A stretch of 64,000 bases of DNA, from positions 372,001 through 436,000 of the forward strand of contig BLSF01000012.1 of NCBI GenBank assembly GCA_012862575.1. Direction: 5' to 3'. Shown in pieces: positions 1-12,000 of the stretch. Both the position numbers and the translations under genes were made by a program. Under the pieces are notes generated by a model. It saw nothing but the letters and a program-made list of their open reading frames with translations, searched no databases and had not been told where the DNA came from. Origin of the DNA: Parietichytrium sp. I65-24A. Its lineage: Eukaryota; Sar; Bigyra; Thraustochytrida; Thraustochytriidae. Positions within the stretch are counted from its first letter, which is position 1, and every line of letters begins with the position of its first letter.

Positions 1-1945
1 GTGATCTAAAAAGCGAAGCGAAAAGGCGCCGACTGGCATTGACAGTATTGACTGCGAGTGAGCAAGTTTGACCGCACTTTGTTTCCAGACTTTGCCCCAC
101 CCTCCCGTCCTCTGGTCCTCTGGAGAGGAGCTCAGTTTGATGCTCATTGATGTTCATTGGCCCGAAGACACAGTCAGTACCGGAATGCTTAACGACTGTC
201 TCTAATGCTGCCTACGAACTAGTGCCTATTGATAAGTACCATGTGAGTACAGCTGCCGTCTTGTCTTGCGTGCACGCGAAGGTTGGATATCATTTCAGCA
301 TAGCGGCCGTAGAGGGAAACAAAAGTTAGATCTTCTTCGCCTTCTCCTCTCCCTCTTTCTGACAGTGAATTCTGATTTATTATTCGGTTTCTCTGTCTGT
401 CTGGGTGTGAGTGGTGTTTTCGTCTTGCTAAGGGAGGTTTATCAGCTTTGGCGGCGAACCACCCCGTGTGACTGTCGTTGCTTTGTGCTCGAGCTGTCCA
501 TCCCTCCTCCATCCGTGATACTCCGTGTCCATCGCGAGCCGCCTCTCAGACCGATCAGACTCCCAACGACAAAGCCATGGCACCACAAATCGCCCCAGTT
601 TTCTTTCAACGTTTTGCGCTCAGCTACTAACAGCGACAGAGAATACCGGCCAAAAATTGATTTATTAATTTACTGTTAATTCCTTGTTTCTTGGCAATTT
701 CAGCGTGACTCGCACCCAATAACAAATCCGAATTCGCAGCCACACTTTTGCTTTTGCTCATGGAGACAATGGAGACCAAAGATCAAAGACGGAGTCAGAT
801 TCCGTACCGGTATTGTACTACTTCTTGCTGAATTCTAAATTCTGTATTCAACGAACGGTAGTAGCTGAGTAGCTGAAGGAGGCGGCAAAATGATTGGCTG
901 GTTGCGGCTGTCGCAGTCACTCCCAGCAAACTAAACTTTCGCACATTCCGGGCAGATTACGCTCGTCAGTAGAGCTTACAGTATCGGAGGCTAGAAATAA
1001 TTATAGGTCAGGCTCGTAGGTACTATTACTATATCGATTGGCGGAGTTCGAGGAGTGACCGAGGAAAATTTACATTTTGCTATTATTGCTTATCTTGAGG
1101 GTAGAAGAGAGGGATTCCTGTTACTGCGCGCGCTATGACTTTGCATTGGTACAAAAGATTTTTTGTACTTGCACTTTTAGCGCATTCTTCCCACTGGTTC
1201 CCGAGAGGTCCTTTCGCAAACGACCACGGTTTTGTATTTGCCAATGCAAGGCTCATGTAACGAGTACGGGTCACCCGCGCCATAGCAGGATGAACGCTTT
1301 GCCTTCCTTGCCTCCCAGAAATGCTTCCTGAATCATCCTGGATCCATGCCTGGCCGCTTCTGCCGCTTCGAGGACATCTTTGGCTTTGTGCACTGTCACA
1401 GCTGTCAGCTGTCAAGTGGAGCAAGAAAGCGAAGCAAAAGGTGCAAAAGGAGCAGAAGGGATGATAACGTTGCAGACAGTTGCGCGGCCAGATTAATGGG
1501 TAAAAGCGAAATGTCGGAGCAACTGAGACAGCAAGTGAAACCCTCGCAGCTTTTTTGTTTCTCGACGGTGGTAAGCTCAGTTAGCGCTCAAGCGCGCGAC
1601 TCTCTCTCTCTGCCCCGGAAGCCCCGGACCATCCCAGGCCAGCGTTCTTAGTAACAACAAACTGCAGTATTGGTTTTTGGTCACTGTCGCAGCAGTTTCA
1701 TTGTGAAGTGGACTTTGTGCCTTGCCCGCAATTAGCACTTGGATACGTCAACACTTGGCTGGCAACGAGGCAATGAGGGGCGGTGTGGTTCATGAAAAGG
1801 ACGGGAAAGGGCGACTGAGAAGCACAAATTATATTCTTTTAAATCAGGCGCTTGCTGTAATACACTTTACGCAAGGCTAACTTATTGTGAAGTACACAAA
1901 AGCTTTGTGTGCAGTGCGAGCTCCGCAGATCTCCGCAGCAGCGAT
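1..1945. other. Intergenic, no gene recognised
   Basis: I see no conserved coding sequence on either strand. Short open frames lack protein-like composition. A pyrimidine-rich stretch ending in a good splice acceptor lies near 680-703, but no flanking exon could be recognised. Confidence 0.5.
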
Positions 1946-3643
1946 CTAATCATCTCGCTCAGGGGAAAGTATTGAAGTGGCCCCCCACAGGCGCCATCTC
2001 TCTTCCTCAAAGCGTATGATCTGGTTTGTGTTTGTGGTGCAAGGCTCGTGAGCGAAAACATTAGTGTCCTCTTGTTGCATGGCAAGCCGCTCTTTGTGTT
2101 CTACGTGTTGGGCGAGAACCCGCTCCTCGCGCAAAAGACTTGATTCCTTGAGATGCTCTAGCTTGGCCTGTGCAGCCTTGCGTCCTCGAGAGTCTTTAAG
2201 ATCTACGTTTAAAAGGGACGCTGGCAACGGCTGTTGCACGAACTCGTAGTGGCTAGAGGATTTCGGGTTGGCATCTTTCACCCCCACTGGAACTCCGATC
2301 CACTTCAGCTTTGTGGCCTCTTCCTCGTTCCCCATCGGCACAACAATCTTACTCGTGTCCGTGTTTGGAAGCACGATTGCAACTTTGCCCAGATATGGCT
2401 CCGACATTGCGGTAACGGATGGCGGCTCCGCAGGCTTTATACTCTCAAAATGGGCCAAATTTTCGGCGAGTACTTGCTCAGAGAACTCCGTCCTGGACCA
2501 AATGATGCGCTTGATGCGACGATGCTCTTCTGTCTCCACATGTGCAATCTTCTTGATCGCCTTATCAAGGCGAGCTTTCCATACCCTCCACACATCCACT
2601 TTGTGAGCGAGTAGCAACCGCTTCTCTTCTAATAAATAAGCCAGCAGGAGTCTCCTTTTGGCAATAAGTGCGCGGTATGCGCATTGAACTATAACAGAAG
2701 CTTTCTGCCGATCTTCATGCCAGACAAAGATTCGGGGAAACAGGTGATGCTTGACGATAGCACTTGATACGGCGTCCGCTTTATCCCGCAACAAAACTCG
2801 CCCAACGAGCTTTTCAAATCGCGCAACGACACGAGCCAAACGAGCTCGCAAGAACGCCTCATAAGCTCGTTTCTCGAGAACCAACCGCACGCCATCGCTC
2901 ATAGCATGGTTATAGCACCGCTCCCAAAGGCCGTTCGCTGCAAGTGCTCTTTGGTGACGCAGCAGCTCTTGCCACGCCTGCTCGGCCAACAGTCTTTGGC
3001 GCTCGAGCTCTCTTTCGATCCTTCGGCGCTCCATCTCGTCTCGTAGCGTTTTCTCCACCTGGTTCAAGGCTCGGAAAACTCCGGCTCTGGCGACACTATG
3101 AGCGATGACTTGCCAGTCCTTCACATAATGCTCTATGCGAAGACGCCGAGCTTTGGCCGCCGCGATTTGTTCTGGGCTCGGGGCAGTTTTGAACCGATTG
3201 ACGACCATGCTCTTTATTCTTTCCGCTCTGCGCACTACATTCTGAGCCTTGTGCTTTATAGTTTGACCCACGCTAACCAGTTGTTCCTTCGCTTTGCCGA
3301 GCACGGAGCCTAACTTGGTGCCTTCAGACTTTTTCTCAATGTAGTTGCCAAGATTCCGCCCCTTCTCTTTCACCTTGGCGACGGCACTCGATCCAACACT
3401 GAAGAACTTTCCGACCATGGCAGCGCCCTTTTTCGCCCTTGACTTGGTTTCGCCATCTCCTTTACCTGCAGCTTCAATCACGTGGTCGCCCGCGGGAGGC
3501 TTGGTCTCGAGTTTGACGTATTTTGATGCTGCTGCTTTCGCTCTCTGGAAAACGCTCTTTGTCTTTGACTCGATGATGGGCTCATTCTCTCCGGTGCTGG
3601 CCGCGTCTACAACTTTCCTCTGATGTTTGGAGAACAGCCGCAT
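1946..3643 (-). CDS. Basic coiled-coil protein with IQ-like motif, unrecognised family
   Basis: This is a 565-residue hypothetical protein. I start it at the ATG at 3643; the frame continues 13 codons further but only to a TTG. The N-terminal third is Lys/Ala-rich. The middle (about residues 170-390) is a long, highly charged helical region rich in Arg, Glu and Leu, typical of a coiled coil. Around residue 316 the run VQCAYRALIAKRR resembles an IQ motif (Q-x3-R-x4-K/R), so calmodulin or a myosin light chain is a possible partner by inference. There is no signal peptide or membrane segment. The C-terminal part is less charged and mentions no known domain. The next gene upstream (6.4 kb) is divergent. 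A structural or cytoskeleton-associated role would suit the composition, but no function can be assigned. Confidence 0.75.
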   Translation of the reverse strand: MRLFSKHQRKVVDAASTGENEPIIESKTKSVFQRAKAAASKYVKLETKPPAGDHVIEAAGKGDGETKSRAKKGAAMVGKFFSVGSSAVAKVKEKGRNLGNYIEKKSEGTKLGSVLGKAKEQLVSVGQTIKHKAQNVVRRAERIKSMVVNRFKTAPSPEQIAAAKARRLRIEHYVKDWQVIAHSVARAGVFRALNQVEKTLRDEMERRRIERELERQRLLAEQAWQELLRHQRALAANGLWERCYNHAMSDGVRLVLEKRAYEAFLRARLARVVARFEKLVGRVLLRDKADAVSSAIVKHHLFPRIFVWHEDRQKASVIVQCAYRALIAKRRLLLAYLLEEKRLLLAHKVDVWRVWKARLDKAIKKIAHVETEEHRRIKRIIWSRTEFSEQVLAENLAHFESIKPAEPPSVTAMSEPYLGKVAIVLPNTDTSKIVVPMGNEEEATKLKWIGVPVGVKDANPKSSSHYEFVQQPLPASLLNVDLKDSRGRKAAQAKLEHLKESSLLREERVLAQHVEHKERLAMQQEDTNVFAHEPCTTNTNQIIRFEEERWRLWGATSILSPERDD

Positions 3644-6088
3644 GACCCCATCGCGAGCCACCAGGCACCTGGAGCCCAGCAAAGATCAAACAATAGCCGC
3701 CTCTGCGCACTTGTGCCGCCCCCTATTAGCTCTACTCTGCACGCACTTTTCCTTGATCCTTGAACAATGGGGGGGGTCGCGCACGACCCGGCAAAGCAAA
3801 GGGCCAAGACCTCAGGTACGAAATGCCTGACGCTACGCCTGCCACTCCCTGTTCTCTCGACTGCCACTGGACAAAGTTAAGCGCGATCTTACCAGCGAAT
3901 CAGTGAATCAATGCAGCTTGCATGATCGTCAAGATTCCGAGAGGGTCTCGCGTCGGAAGAAAACACTTCATGCGATTCTCTGACCCTCATGATCGTTACA
4001 GGGCTCATGGCGTCCTTCCTCCTTGGTGTCTTGATCTTGACCCCCTTTCTTTCTGAAAAACTCCACTGTGCTGCCTGTGAGTACTACCACTCACTGGGAG
4101 CACTCCTACGGAGAATTATCTTGACCGTGGTTACGGTCACCGTGATTGTGCAAACGGATCTTTCCTCCATCCACTCCTGCCTCGAAACCCTACTTTTAGA
4201 AAAAGGAATGATGTGCCGCGCGGTACTGGTACTCCTTCGACTTTTGTCGACACCCATCATACTATCGCTCTCAATTGGGCATTTGGATTTCTTTGTACCG
4301 GTACAGGCCAATCAATTTCACGGTCAATCCACGGACCTAAGGACGTAGGCAATTCTATTTGGAGGACCATTCAGCTCTTAACTCACAGAGCCGTTTTAAC
4401 TTGAGTTTCCGGAGTCACCGTCACATCATGATGATCATTGATAGTCGATGATTGATTCAATTACTCTGAATGTGACGGCCGCGGCCGAGACTCATTCGAG
4501 CTGGACAGCGTTTTACATTTGCCAAGGCTGTATCTCGAGCAGCTCAAGCATACTTTTAAAAAAACAATGCATACAATCCTTGCTTGCAACTTTTTGACTT
4601 TAGCAGTGGATTCAATTGGAACTTTTGTGGGCCGGAGGTTTGGCTGGGCGACCCTTTGTAGTAGTATAAGCAGTTCCATCCAATGGTGAAAAATGCATTC
4701 AGCCAAAGAAGTGTAGTACAATATTTACCCGTTTGGCAAAACCAATCGATTAAAAAATGACTTGCGGGAAGGACGGAAGAGTAGAAGAACTTGGTATTGT
4801 TCTGCATCTTAGCATTCACTCTTTCATCGTCATAAGGATGACAATAACAATCCGGAAATGCAAATGAGTTTGGGGAAGGGAGAAGGAAAACCTTCTATCT
4901 CACAACTCGTAGCAACTGGCGAAAGAATGAGGAATCCGGCCCGACGGGCTACTTCTTGTTAACTGATTTCGACTGACGTGCTGCCCACTTTTTCATCTGC
5001 TACGACATAGACTTTCCCATCAGTTCCCAAAAGACCGGAGAAATCTTCACCCAGAGGCTGAAAATAAAAAATCGTGATTTGATGAAAGACTGCCACTCAT
5101 GTCAAGAGGACAAATACATTCCTCTGAGTTTTACGATTGAGAGAGGAGCAGAATTCTTGGTGTACGTTCTGACAGCCGCAGTCGCAGTCAGTTCCCTTGC
5201 TATGCATACGGACCGCAGGAGTCTGCTCGGGAACTACGACCCCTCACTACGCCTCAGAACACGAAGCACTTATCGCGTTCACATTGCCTCCCAAGCAGCG
5301 GGATGGAGTTCCGGTTTGGAAGCATAGTTGGGTTTTGACAGCTCTACGTAGACATAACATACGGCTGGCAGCTCATAGTCAGTATCTAATAATAACGCTA
5401 GTAACTCGAAATGACTCTTATAATGCTCTGAGAAGGCTCAAATCCGAACGCGGACGGAGTTTTAAGGGTCGCCATGCGTTGCCCGCACCTCTTTCCAAAA
5501 GCAGAGGCTACCCAGATGCATGGGGTTCTGCATGAGCGGAAGCGAGAAAGGTTGTCGGTGCTTGGCGATCAACTCTCATTGATTTATTGATTGATCGACC
5601 GATTGATGTTCCGCTTCTTCGTGCGTGTCGTTATGCATGCATCCATCAATGCTGATAAAATCTCCCCTCTTCGCGCCTCACTATGCGCACTACCTCTATT
5701 TCTACTGCGCGACTACCCTATAACTTAGATACTCAAACCAATTCTTCTTCCTTCCTTCCTTGCTTGCTTCCTGGTCTTCCTGATTTTCTTTTTCCTTCTT
5801 CCGCCGCCATAGGATGCCACAGAATGCCATAGGATGCCATAGGCTGGACACGCACCTCTCTCACTCACTCAGCGGAGGTGAGTACCGGACTGTACGAGTA
5901 CTGTGTAAACGGGCCTAATACTCCACCACCGTAACTCTGCAACTTGCAATGATTTGCAATGGCAGCAATGGCAGAGCTGAGACAACCAGAGTTGCACAGT
6001 TGAATGCCAAGTTGCGAGGTCGAAGAGGCAGGACGGCGATATCGCGCAGAGGACGCCTCGCTCACTGGTCGCGAGGACAAAGAGCGTA

Positions 6089-6122
<34 letters not shown>

Positions 6123-6416
6123 GGTGGCGTTGCTTCGGTGAAAGCCTTCGCCGGTGTCGCTTGCACTGCTGGCGGTGGTGGAGGATTCGAAACACTGCGG
6201 TGCACTGCACTGCACTGCTCCAATCTGCTTTGCTTTGCTTTGCTTTGCACGCTCGAAATTCTCCTGCGAGAAACACGAGGTTGAAGCCAGCTGCCCCTGC
6301 GAAAAGCAAGTCTACACAGCGCGAGGTTCGCTTCGATCTGGGCTTGTAGGCGCGGAGACGTGTTATGGCGAGGGAGCGATAGGCTTTTAGGAAAAGGTTG
6401 GTGCAGTCGCATCAAG
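3644..6416. other. Divergent intergenic region (2.8 kb)
   Basis: This lies between two divergent genes. It contains a possible terminal exon on the minus strand at 4959-5057 (see findings), a four-copy GGAGACA heptamer at 6091-6120, and GCACT and GCTTT short repeats near 6200-6250. No other gene is recognisable. Confidence 0.4.
6091..6120. repeat. GGAGACA heptamer tandem repeat (about 4 copies)
   Basis: Four head-to-tail 7-bp units lie about 300 bp upstream of the guanylate cyclase start. Confidence 0.9.
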
Positions 6417-8753
6417 ATGGGTGGCGCAGCGAGCACCGGGTCCTCTTCAACTGGAGCGAGCCAAAGGTATAGCACTACGAGGCAGAGCTCGGAGGGGAGA
6501 ATATGTGACCAAGCGACTCCGCTGCCTTCTATCGTCGGCAAGCGACAGAGCCGCGCAAAGACAGATAAGCGCTCCACGGGAGGTAGTTTCGTAATAGGTA
6601 ATGTAAGCCGCGACCGCCGCATTAGCTTTGTGCTGAAACGCGACAGCGCGAGTGCCACAGAAAGAAATATTCCTCCCGTTCACGAGGAACTTAACGAAGA
6701 GAGCAAACTAGAGGTGCTGCGGTTTGCCACCATGATCTCACTCAGCACCAATATGCGCATGATTTTGGAGACCGTTCACTCAACATTCCAGCAGCTTTTT
6801 GCGGCCTCTAAAGTTGTCATTCATTTAAATCCGGACTACGCTGCTCGTTACAATAGGTTTTTGCGAAAGCACGCAAATAAACGAGGGGTCTTGGCGACTC
6901 CGCTTATTGCAAGTCTTGAAATAGGTTTCGAGAACAGGTTATCAGAATTGTGCGGAGTGAGGAGCATAAGCACCAAGCTCCAATCAAGATTGCCAGCAGA
7001 CCTGGAGAGCCTTTCACCTGACACTCCGCAAGTTGACGAGGAAGAAGAGCTTGGGGCCGATGCGGATAAAGAGGCCGTTTTTGCGTTGGGCTGTCCAATT
7101 TTTTCACTTCTTCAACAAGACTACTCAGACCTTGGCGAGGGGTGCGAGGACGTGGTGAACGATATGCAAAAACGCAAAAGTAGGAATGTCATCGCAGTCT
7201 GTGAAATTAGACGAAAGAAAGGGACAGAGCCATTCATAGAAGAAGACGCCAGGCTATTGGCCGGTTTGTGTATCCACCTCGGCCAGAGCCTTGAGCGTGC
7301 ATGCATTGAGAGTGATTTGTCCAAGCACCTCGAATGGTCTAGAATGATGCTGCGCATGAGCGAAACACTCAATTCGAATTTGGATGCTGTAGTGCTGATT
7401 GAATCAGCCATTAAAATGCTTCGTGAAGCGCTCTTTGCTGAGCGCGGATCGATGTACCTCGTCGACACGACTAACAACCCGCCAGACTTGTGGACCATGG
7501 TGACCGGAAATGATGACGACTGTGACGAGTTGCGAGAGCTCCGAATTCCGTTTGGCAAAGGTATAGCAGGCTTCGTTGCGGAGTCGCAGGAAATTGTGAT
7601 TATCCCCGACGCCTACAAAGACTCCAGGTTCAATCCAGATGTAGACAAACGAACAGGCTTGAAGACTACCAGCATACTCTGCTTGCCAGTTTTCTCTTCC
7701 AACAAGGATCTTGTGGCCGTTATTCAAATGATCAACAAAAGGGACACCCAGGGAGGGTGGACAGCAGCTTTTGACCAAGACGATGTAGAGATTCTCAACT
7801 CTTTCTCGTCTCACGTCAGCGTTGCGCTCAACAATGCCAGAGTTACTGCGACGAACAAATACAACGAAGAGATAGCAAACAACCTGCTGGATAAAATGTT
7901 CCCAAAGCACATCACTGAGAAACTCAAGCGCATGAACGAGCTCCAGGCGCTTGGTCGAGGGACCTCGAATCGACGAGTTACTCTCGGTGGGCCACATCAG
8001 CCAATCGTCGAAAAGTATTCCAAGGTGTTTGTGTTCTTTTCAGACATTGTGTCTTTCACCACTCTCTCCATGGTTTGGGAGCCTTACGATGTCGTCAACC
8101 TTCTCAATGACCTGTTCACACAGTTTGACTTCCTCTCGACCAAACATCACGTCTACAAGCTGGAAACTATTGGGGACGCGTATGTAGCTTGCTCCAATCT
8201 GCCTTTTATGGATCAAGAGTCCGAGCGCCAAGCTGCGGAAAACCTTGCGAGGTTTGCCGTGGACGCCGTGGAAGTTGTGAAGAAGTTTACCACTCGAAAC
8301 GGAAAGAAAATCCAGATTCGCTCGGGCATGCACTGTGGGCCGTGTTTTGGCGGTGTTGTTGGTCTTCGTATGCCGAGGTTCTGCTTGATGGGGGACACGA
8401 TGAATACGGCCAGCAGGATGGAAAGTACTGGTTCGGCTGGTAAAATTCATGTCAGCGAAGAATTCAAAGCGGCACTTGAAAGTAAAGAGGGAGCCACTTC
8501 CACTTCTTTCACAGATTTCGGATTCGAGGACCTTGGACCTATGGAAGTGAAAGGGAAAGGTTCAATGCAAACATATTTTCTGAACCCTCCGGACGACCAC
8601 AAACAAGGCTTCTGCGTGAGCGAAGCGATGGCCGTGTCTAGCAGCCTGGATGTAGATATAAGCAGTGACGGCGATCAGTTCGGTCAGTTCAATGCGTCCA
8701 CTCCGATATCTCGAATTATGCGAAGATCCACGGTCAGCGAGGCCCAGGAATAA
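6417..8753 (+). CDS. GAF-domain class III nucleotide cyclase, predicted guanylate cyclase
   Basis: A 778-residue soluble cyclase predicted to convert GTP to cGMP. I start at the ATG at 6417 (context AAGATGG); the frame opens 19 codons earlier only at a GTG. The N-terminus MGGAAST fits an N-myristoylation signal (Gly2, Ser6), suggesting membrane tethering. About residues 100-300 form a degenerate GAF domain. Residues about 318-475 form a second GAF with an NKFDE-type signature (N440-K441-x-D ... F452 ... D455), typical of cyclic-nucleotide-binding GAFs. A short signalling helix follows, then the catalytic domain from about 535 to 725. The first metal-site motif is FSDIVSFT (Asp543). The substrate-selecting positions are Glu583 (KLETIGDAY) and Cys656 (RFCLMGDT), the pair found in guanylate rather than adenylate cyclases. 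Transition-state residues Asn663 and Arg667 are present. It likely works as a homodimer regulated by small ligands on the GAFs. It is convergent with the SAM-domain gene. Confidence 0.93.
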   Translation: MGGAASTGSSSTGASQRYSTTRQSSEGRICDQATPLPSIVGKRQSRAKTDKRSTGGSFVIGNVSRDRRISFVLKRDSASATERNIPPVHEELNEESKLEVLRFATMISLSTNMRMILETVHSTFQQLFAASKVVIHLNPDYAARYNRFLRKHANKRGVLATPLIASLEIGFENRLSELCGVRSISTKLQSRLPADLESLSPDTPQVDEEEELGADADKEAVFALGCPIFSLLQQDYSDLGEGCEDVVNDMQKRKSRNVIAVCEIRRKKGTEPFIEEDARLLAGLCIHLGQSLERACIESDLSKHLEWSRMMLRMSETLNSNLDAVVLIESAIKMLREALFAERGSMYLVDTTNNPPDLWTMVTGNDDDCDELRELRIPFGKGIAGFVAESQEIVIIPDAYKDSRFNPDVDKRTGLKTTSILCLPVFSSNKDLVAVIQMINKRDTQGGWTAAFDQDDVEILNSFSSHVSVALNNARVTATNKYNEEIANNLLDKMFPKHITEKLKRMNELQALGRGTSNRRVTLGGPHQPIVEKYSKVFVFFSDIVSFTTLSMVWEPYDVVNLLNDLFTQFDFLSTKHHVYKLETIGDAYVACSNLPFMDQESERQAAENLARFAVDAVEVVKKFTTRNGKKIQIRSGMHCGPCFGGVVGLRMPRFCLMGDTMNTASRMESTGSAGKIHVSEEFKAALESKEGATSTSFTDFGFEDLGPMEVKGKGSMQTYFLNPPDDHKQGFCVSEAMAVSSSLDVDISSDGDQFGQFNASTPISRIMRRSTVSEAQE

Positions 8754-9087
8754 ACTTTGCTTTTCTTTTTTGCATCTTATAGACGACTGCCTCTGATTTG
8801 TAGAATGGGGGCGATGAATATGATTAGTACTGATAAGACTTTATTCAACAAGTCGTCACTGTTTTTACTTTGCGTCTCCAGTTTATATTTTCTTCTCGTT
8901 ATTTAACATGTAAGGATGACAGGCGCTACATGGTTATGTTTGTGGATTCGGTTAATTTAAAAAAAACAAAAATGCTGTCTGGATGACAAGTCGAGTACGC
9001 AGCTTTGAGAATTGGAGAAAATGGGATAAATTTGCACATTGTCTTCACAAAATCATAATTTTGTTTTCTAAAATTCATAGAGATCAG
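8754..9087. other. Convergent 3' intergenic region
   Basis: This 334-bp AT-rich spacer holds the 3' untranslated regions of two convergent genes. An AATAAA on the minus strand (TTTATT at about 8840-8845) could serve as polyadenylation signal for the SAM-domain gene. Confidence 0.6.
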
Positions 9088-12000
9088 TCATTTCCAAGAG
9101 CTAACATACATATCTGCGAGAAGTTGGCGACGGTCTTGTCTTTCGCTCTTCTGCTTACTGGCCGCCTTTCTGGCCTTCCGCTTTTCGGCAACGACTTTCA
9201 TCAACTCTTCTTCTGAGTCGATAGAGTCCATACTCGAGTCCGAGTCCACCTCCACGAGATGGCGCGAGTGAACAAGGCTGTCCTCTTCCTCGTAGTCATC
9301 TCTTTGTTCTTTGCGCCTCTGTTTTGCAGCAAGGACAGCCAATTTTTTGGGCGCGTCATCCTCGGTAGAATAAATGGAATCCATGCCGGACCCAGAATCA
9401 TAGCGATTTCGATACGCCCCATCGTCATCTTCTTTCACTTGGAGCTCCCCGTTATAGCCCCCCGCCTCTTTGTCATCAATATCGTCATCATCGTACTCCT
9501 CTGATTCTGATTCTGACGAAAGGAAATCGTCCGTCTTTTCCGCGTTCCGCGCAATTTTCTGTTTTGTCGCGTAGAGAGGCTTACTCCAGTTCTTAAAGGT
9601 GCTCTTCTGCGGCTTGGGCGATTTTAAGCTTGCCGGGTTTGGTGTCTCAACAAAATGCGCATCATTCTCACAGTCTTCATCGTCTTGCAATCTCTGAGCT
9701 TCGAGATGCTCTTCTCTGTCCATCGAGGATTCATCCGTGAGTTCAGAATTTCCCGCGTCTAACTCCCCGAGGGAGTCTTGCCCGGCGGCGCTGTCCGACA
9801 GAAAGCCCGAGGACAGCAGCTCCAACGATTCGTCTCTCACAGAGCTCTCCAGACTTGCACTTTGCCCTCTAGCATACGGCAATCCCAACGCATCATCCTC
9901 TTCAGAAGCTTCGATGGACTTGAGCTCGGCCTCCGAGTCAAAGCGATTTCTATTTGAAAACGAAGCTGGTTCTGAAACGCTATCACAGCAATCGTCCAGC
10001 TCCTCAGAGCTAGCCAATGACACGTCGTCCTCATCTCCCGAGTTCTTTTCGCTTCCTTCCGAGTGTGACTCTTCATCATCCTCGTCGTCATCAAGGTCTC
10101 TGCTAATGGCCTTCTTTTTTGCAAGCACACGAGCCCGAGCTCTCTGTGCTGCAGACAAGAGTTTCTGGTCGATTTCACCGAACGAGTTCACTGATGTGGC
10201 TCGTGAAGCAAAAGATCGAGTCCTATGCGCCCGGCCGCCATTGGCCCCTTCCTCTTCGTCGGCCTCTTGTTCGCTTTCGCTGTTCATTTCGGCCTCCTGT
10301 CCGCTATCATTTTCTTCTTCGACCACCTGTTCGCTAATCACGGAAGCTCCATCGTCGTGGTCGAGGTGCAAGCCGCGGGAAGGAGGCACCTCTTGAAGCT
10401 TCTTCTCATGAATAGCCGTAGAACTCTTGGTGCATTCTTTTACCACCTCTATTTCATAGCTGCCATCATCTGCGCTCTGCCGGCGGTCGTCAAGTGAAAG
10501 TTGGTCCACATCACTTTGCGAGAGCTTGGTTGCCAAAGTCGAAGTATGAGAAACTGCGGATTCTGCTCGACCTTCCCTACCTTTCACTCTGTCGTCGCCC
10601 TGTGTTTCTGAAGCGGATTCGCCATCTTGGTAACCGTCAGAGTTGAAATAGCTCGGCAGCACAGACCTGCGACGCGGCTTAGGCTCTTCCACGCGTGTCA
10701 CAGATTCGTCTTTTGAGAGAAGGTTTTGCTGGTCACTGCTTTCTCGAACAGCATCTGAAAGGTTGATTTCGATGGTGGAGACCGGTTCCGAGATGGGCGC
10801 TTCATCGGTTTCCTCATCTAGTATATCGTACTCGCCCACATTCTCGCTCGGGTTGTGGAAATCAGTCCGCTGAGATGTGCGGCGGCCGGCGCGCATCGGG
10901 AGGTCGTGGATATGGTTATCATCGATGGTGACTTCTCCAGACTCGCTATCGCTGTCGGGTCCCTTCGCAGTGGTAGATATCGGGTTAGAGGCTGCCTCCC
11001 GAAATTTGACAGGAACTGACTCTTCTAGAAGCTCATCAGGGTCAGCAACGATCTCTGTCATTTTGGCGTCTTGAGTCGTTTCGTTGGTGTTGTATACAGC
11101 AGCCTTGGACGCTGCGGATTGCTGAGTTCGCTGTTGTCCTTGTTTGCGAGGGACACTTGTACTAATGTATTCCGTGGAAACCGTTGAGAATACCCTGACC
11201 TCCTCTTCTCCATTCGCACCTATTTGATAATCTACATTCCTCTCAGTCACGGTACGGACGGTTGCCACAACTTTTCGATCAGGCTTGGAGTGGTGTCGAC
11301 GCTCGAAAGATTTCGTAGCGGACGTACTCTGTTGGTCGCCTCTCGATGTAGCTCTGGCGCCAGAGTCCACGTTGTCCTCCTCAAACAATTCCTCAGCCGC
11401 AATATCTGCAAGACGATCTAACTCTTCAAGATCAAGGTCGTGATCAGAACCGCGCGAGCGATCCGCTTTAGGTCTCTTTCCTGTCGACCGCGCGTTATGA
11501 ACAGAACTGCCGAGGGAACTTAGGTCAGAATCTGCTCTTTCAACCATTCGTCCCATTGTGCTGCCACTTACGTTGCTGGTATCACCAGACTCGTCCAGCT
11601 CTTTGCTCTCTTCAATGACTGGCCCCGTCTTCGCGTTGGCGGTGTCCCTCTTGCTGTTCTTTCGCGCCGTCCGAAAAGTTTTCACATCTTGCTCCGAGCT
11701 GCCTTTCTCGGAAATGCCGTCCTGAAGCTGGCTTTGCAAGGGGTGAAGAGAATCCATGTCAGACTCGTCGATACTCGTGCTTGGCGAGAGTTTCACTGGA
11801 GCGAGACTCATGATCCCTTCATCATCATCATCGTAATCGTCAATGTCGAGGTAATCATCCTCACCCGCGCCGGCAAGGCCAAGGAGCTCCAGATTTACGT
11901 CTTTTAGTACCGGGCCAGTAGAGTTCCATCGAGCCTCCTGTTCTCGCATTTTCTTCTCCTTCTCCAAATTGCGAGCGGCTGCTAAATTTGCCACTACGTC

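Noticed and set aside
6360-6416. N-terminal extension of the guanylate cyclase
   Set aside because: The open frame begins with GTG there. The first ATG, in the favoured context and giving a myristoylation signal, is at 6417. The same reasoning removed extensions at 3682, 35842, 37061, 44702 and 57612.
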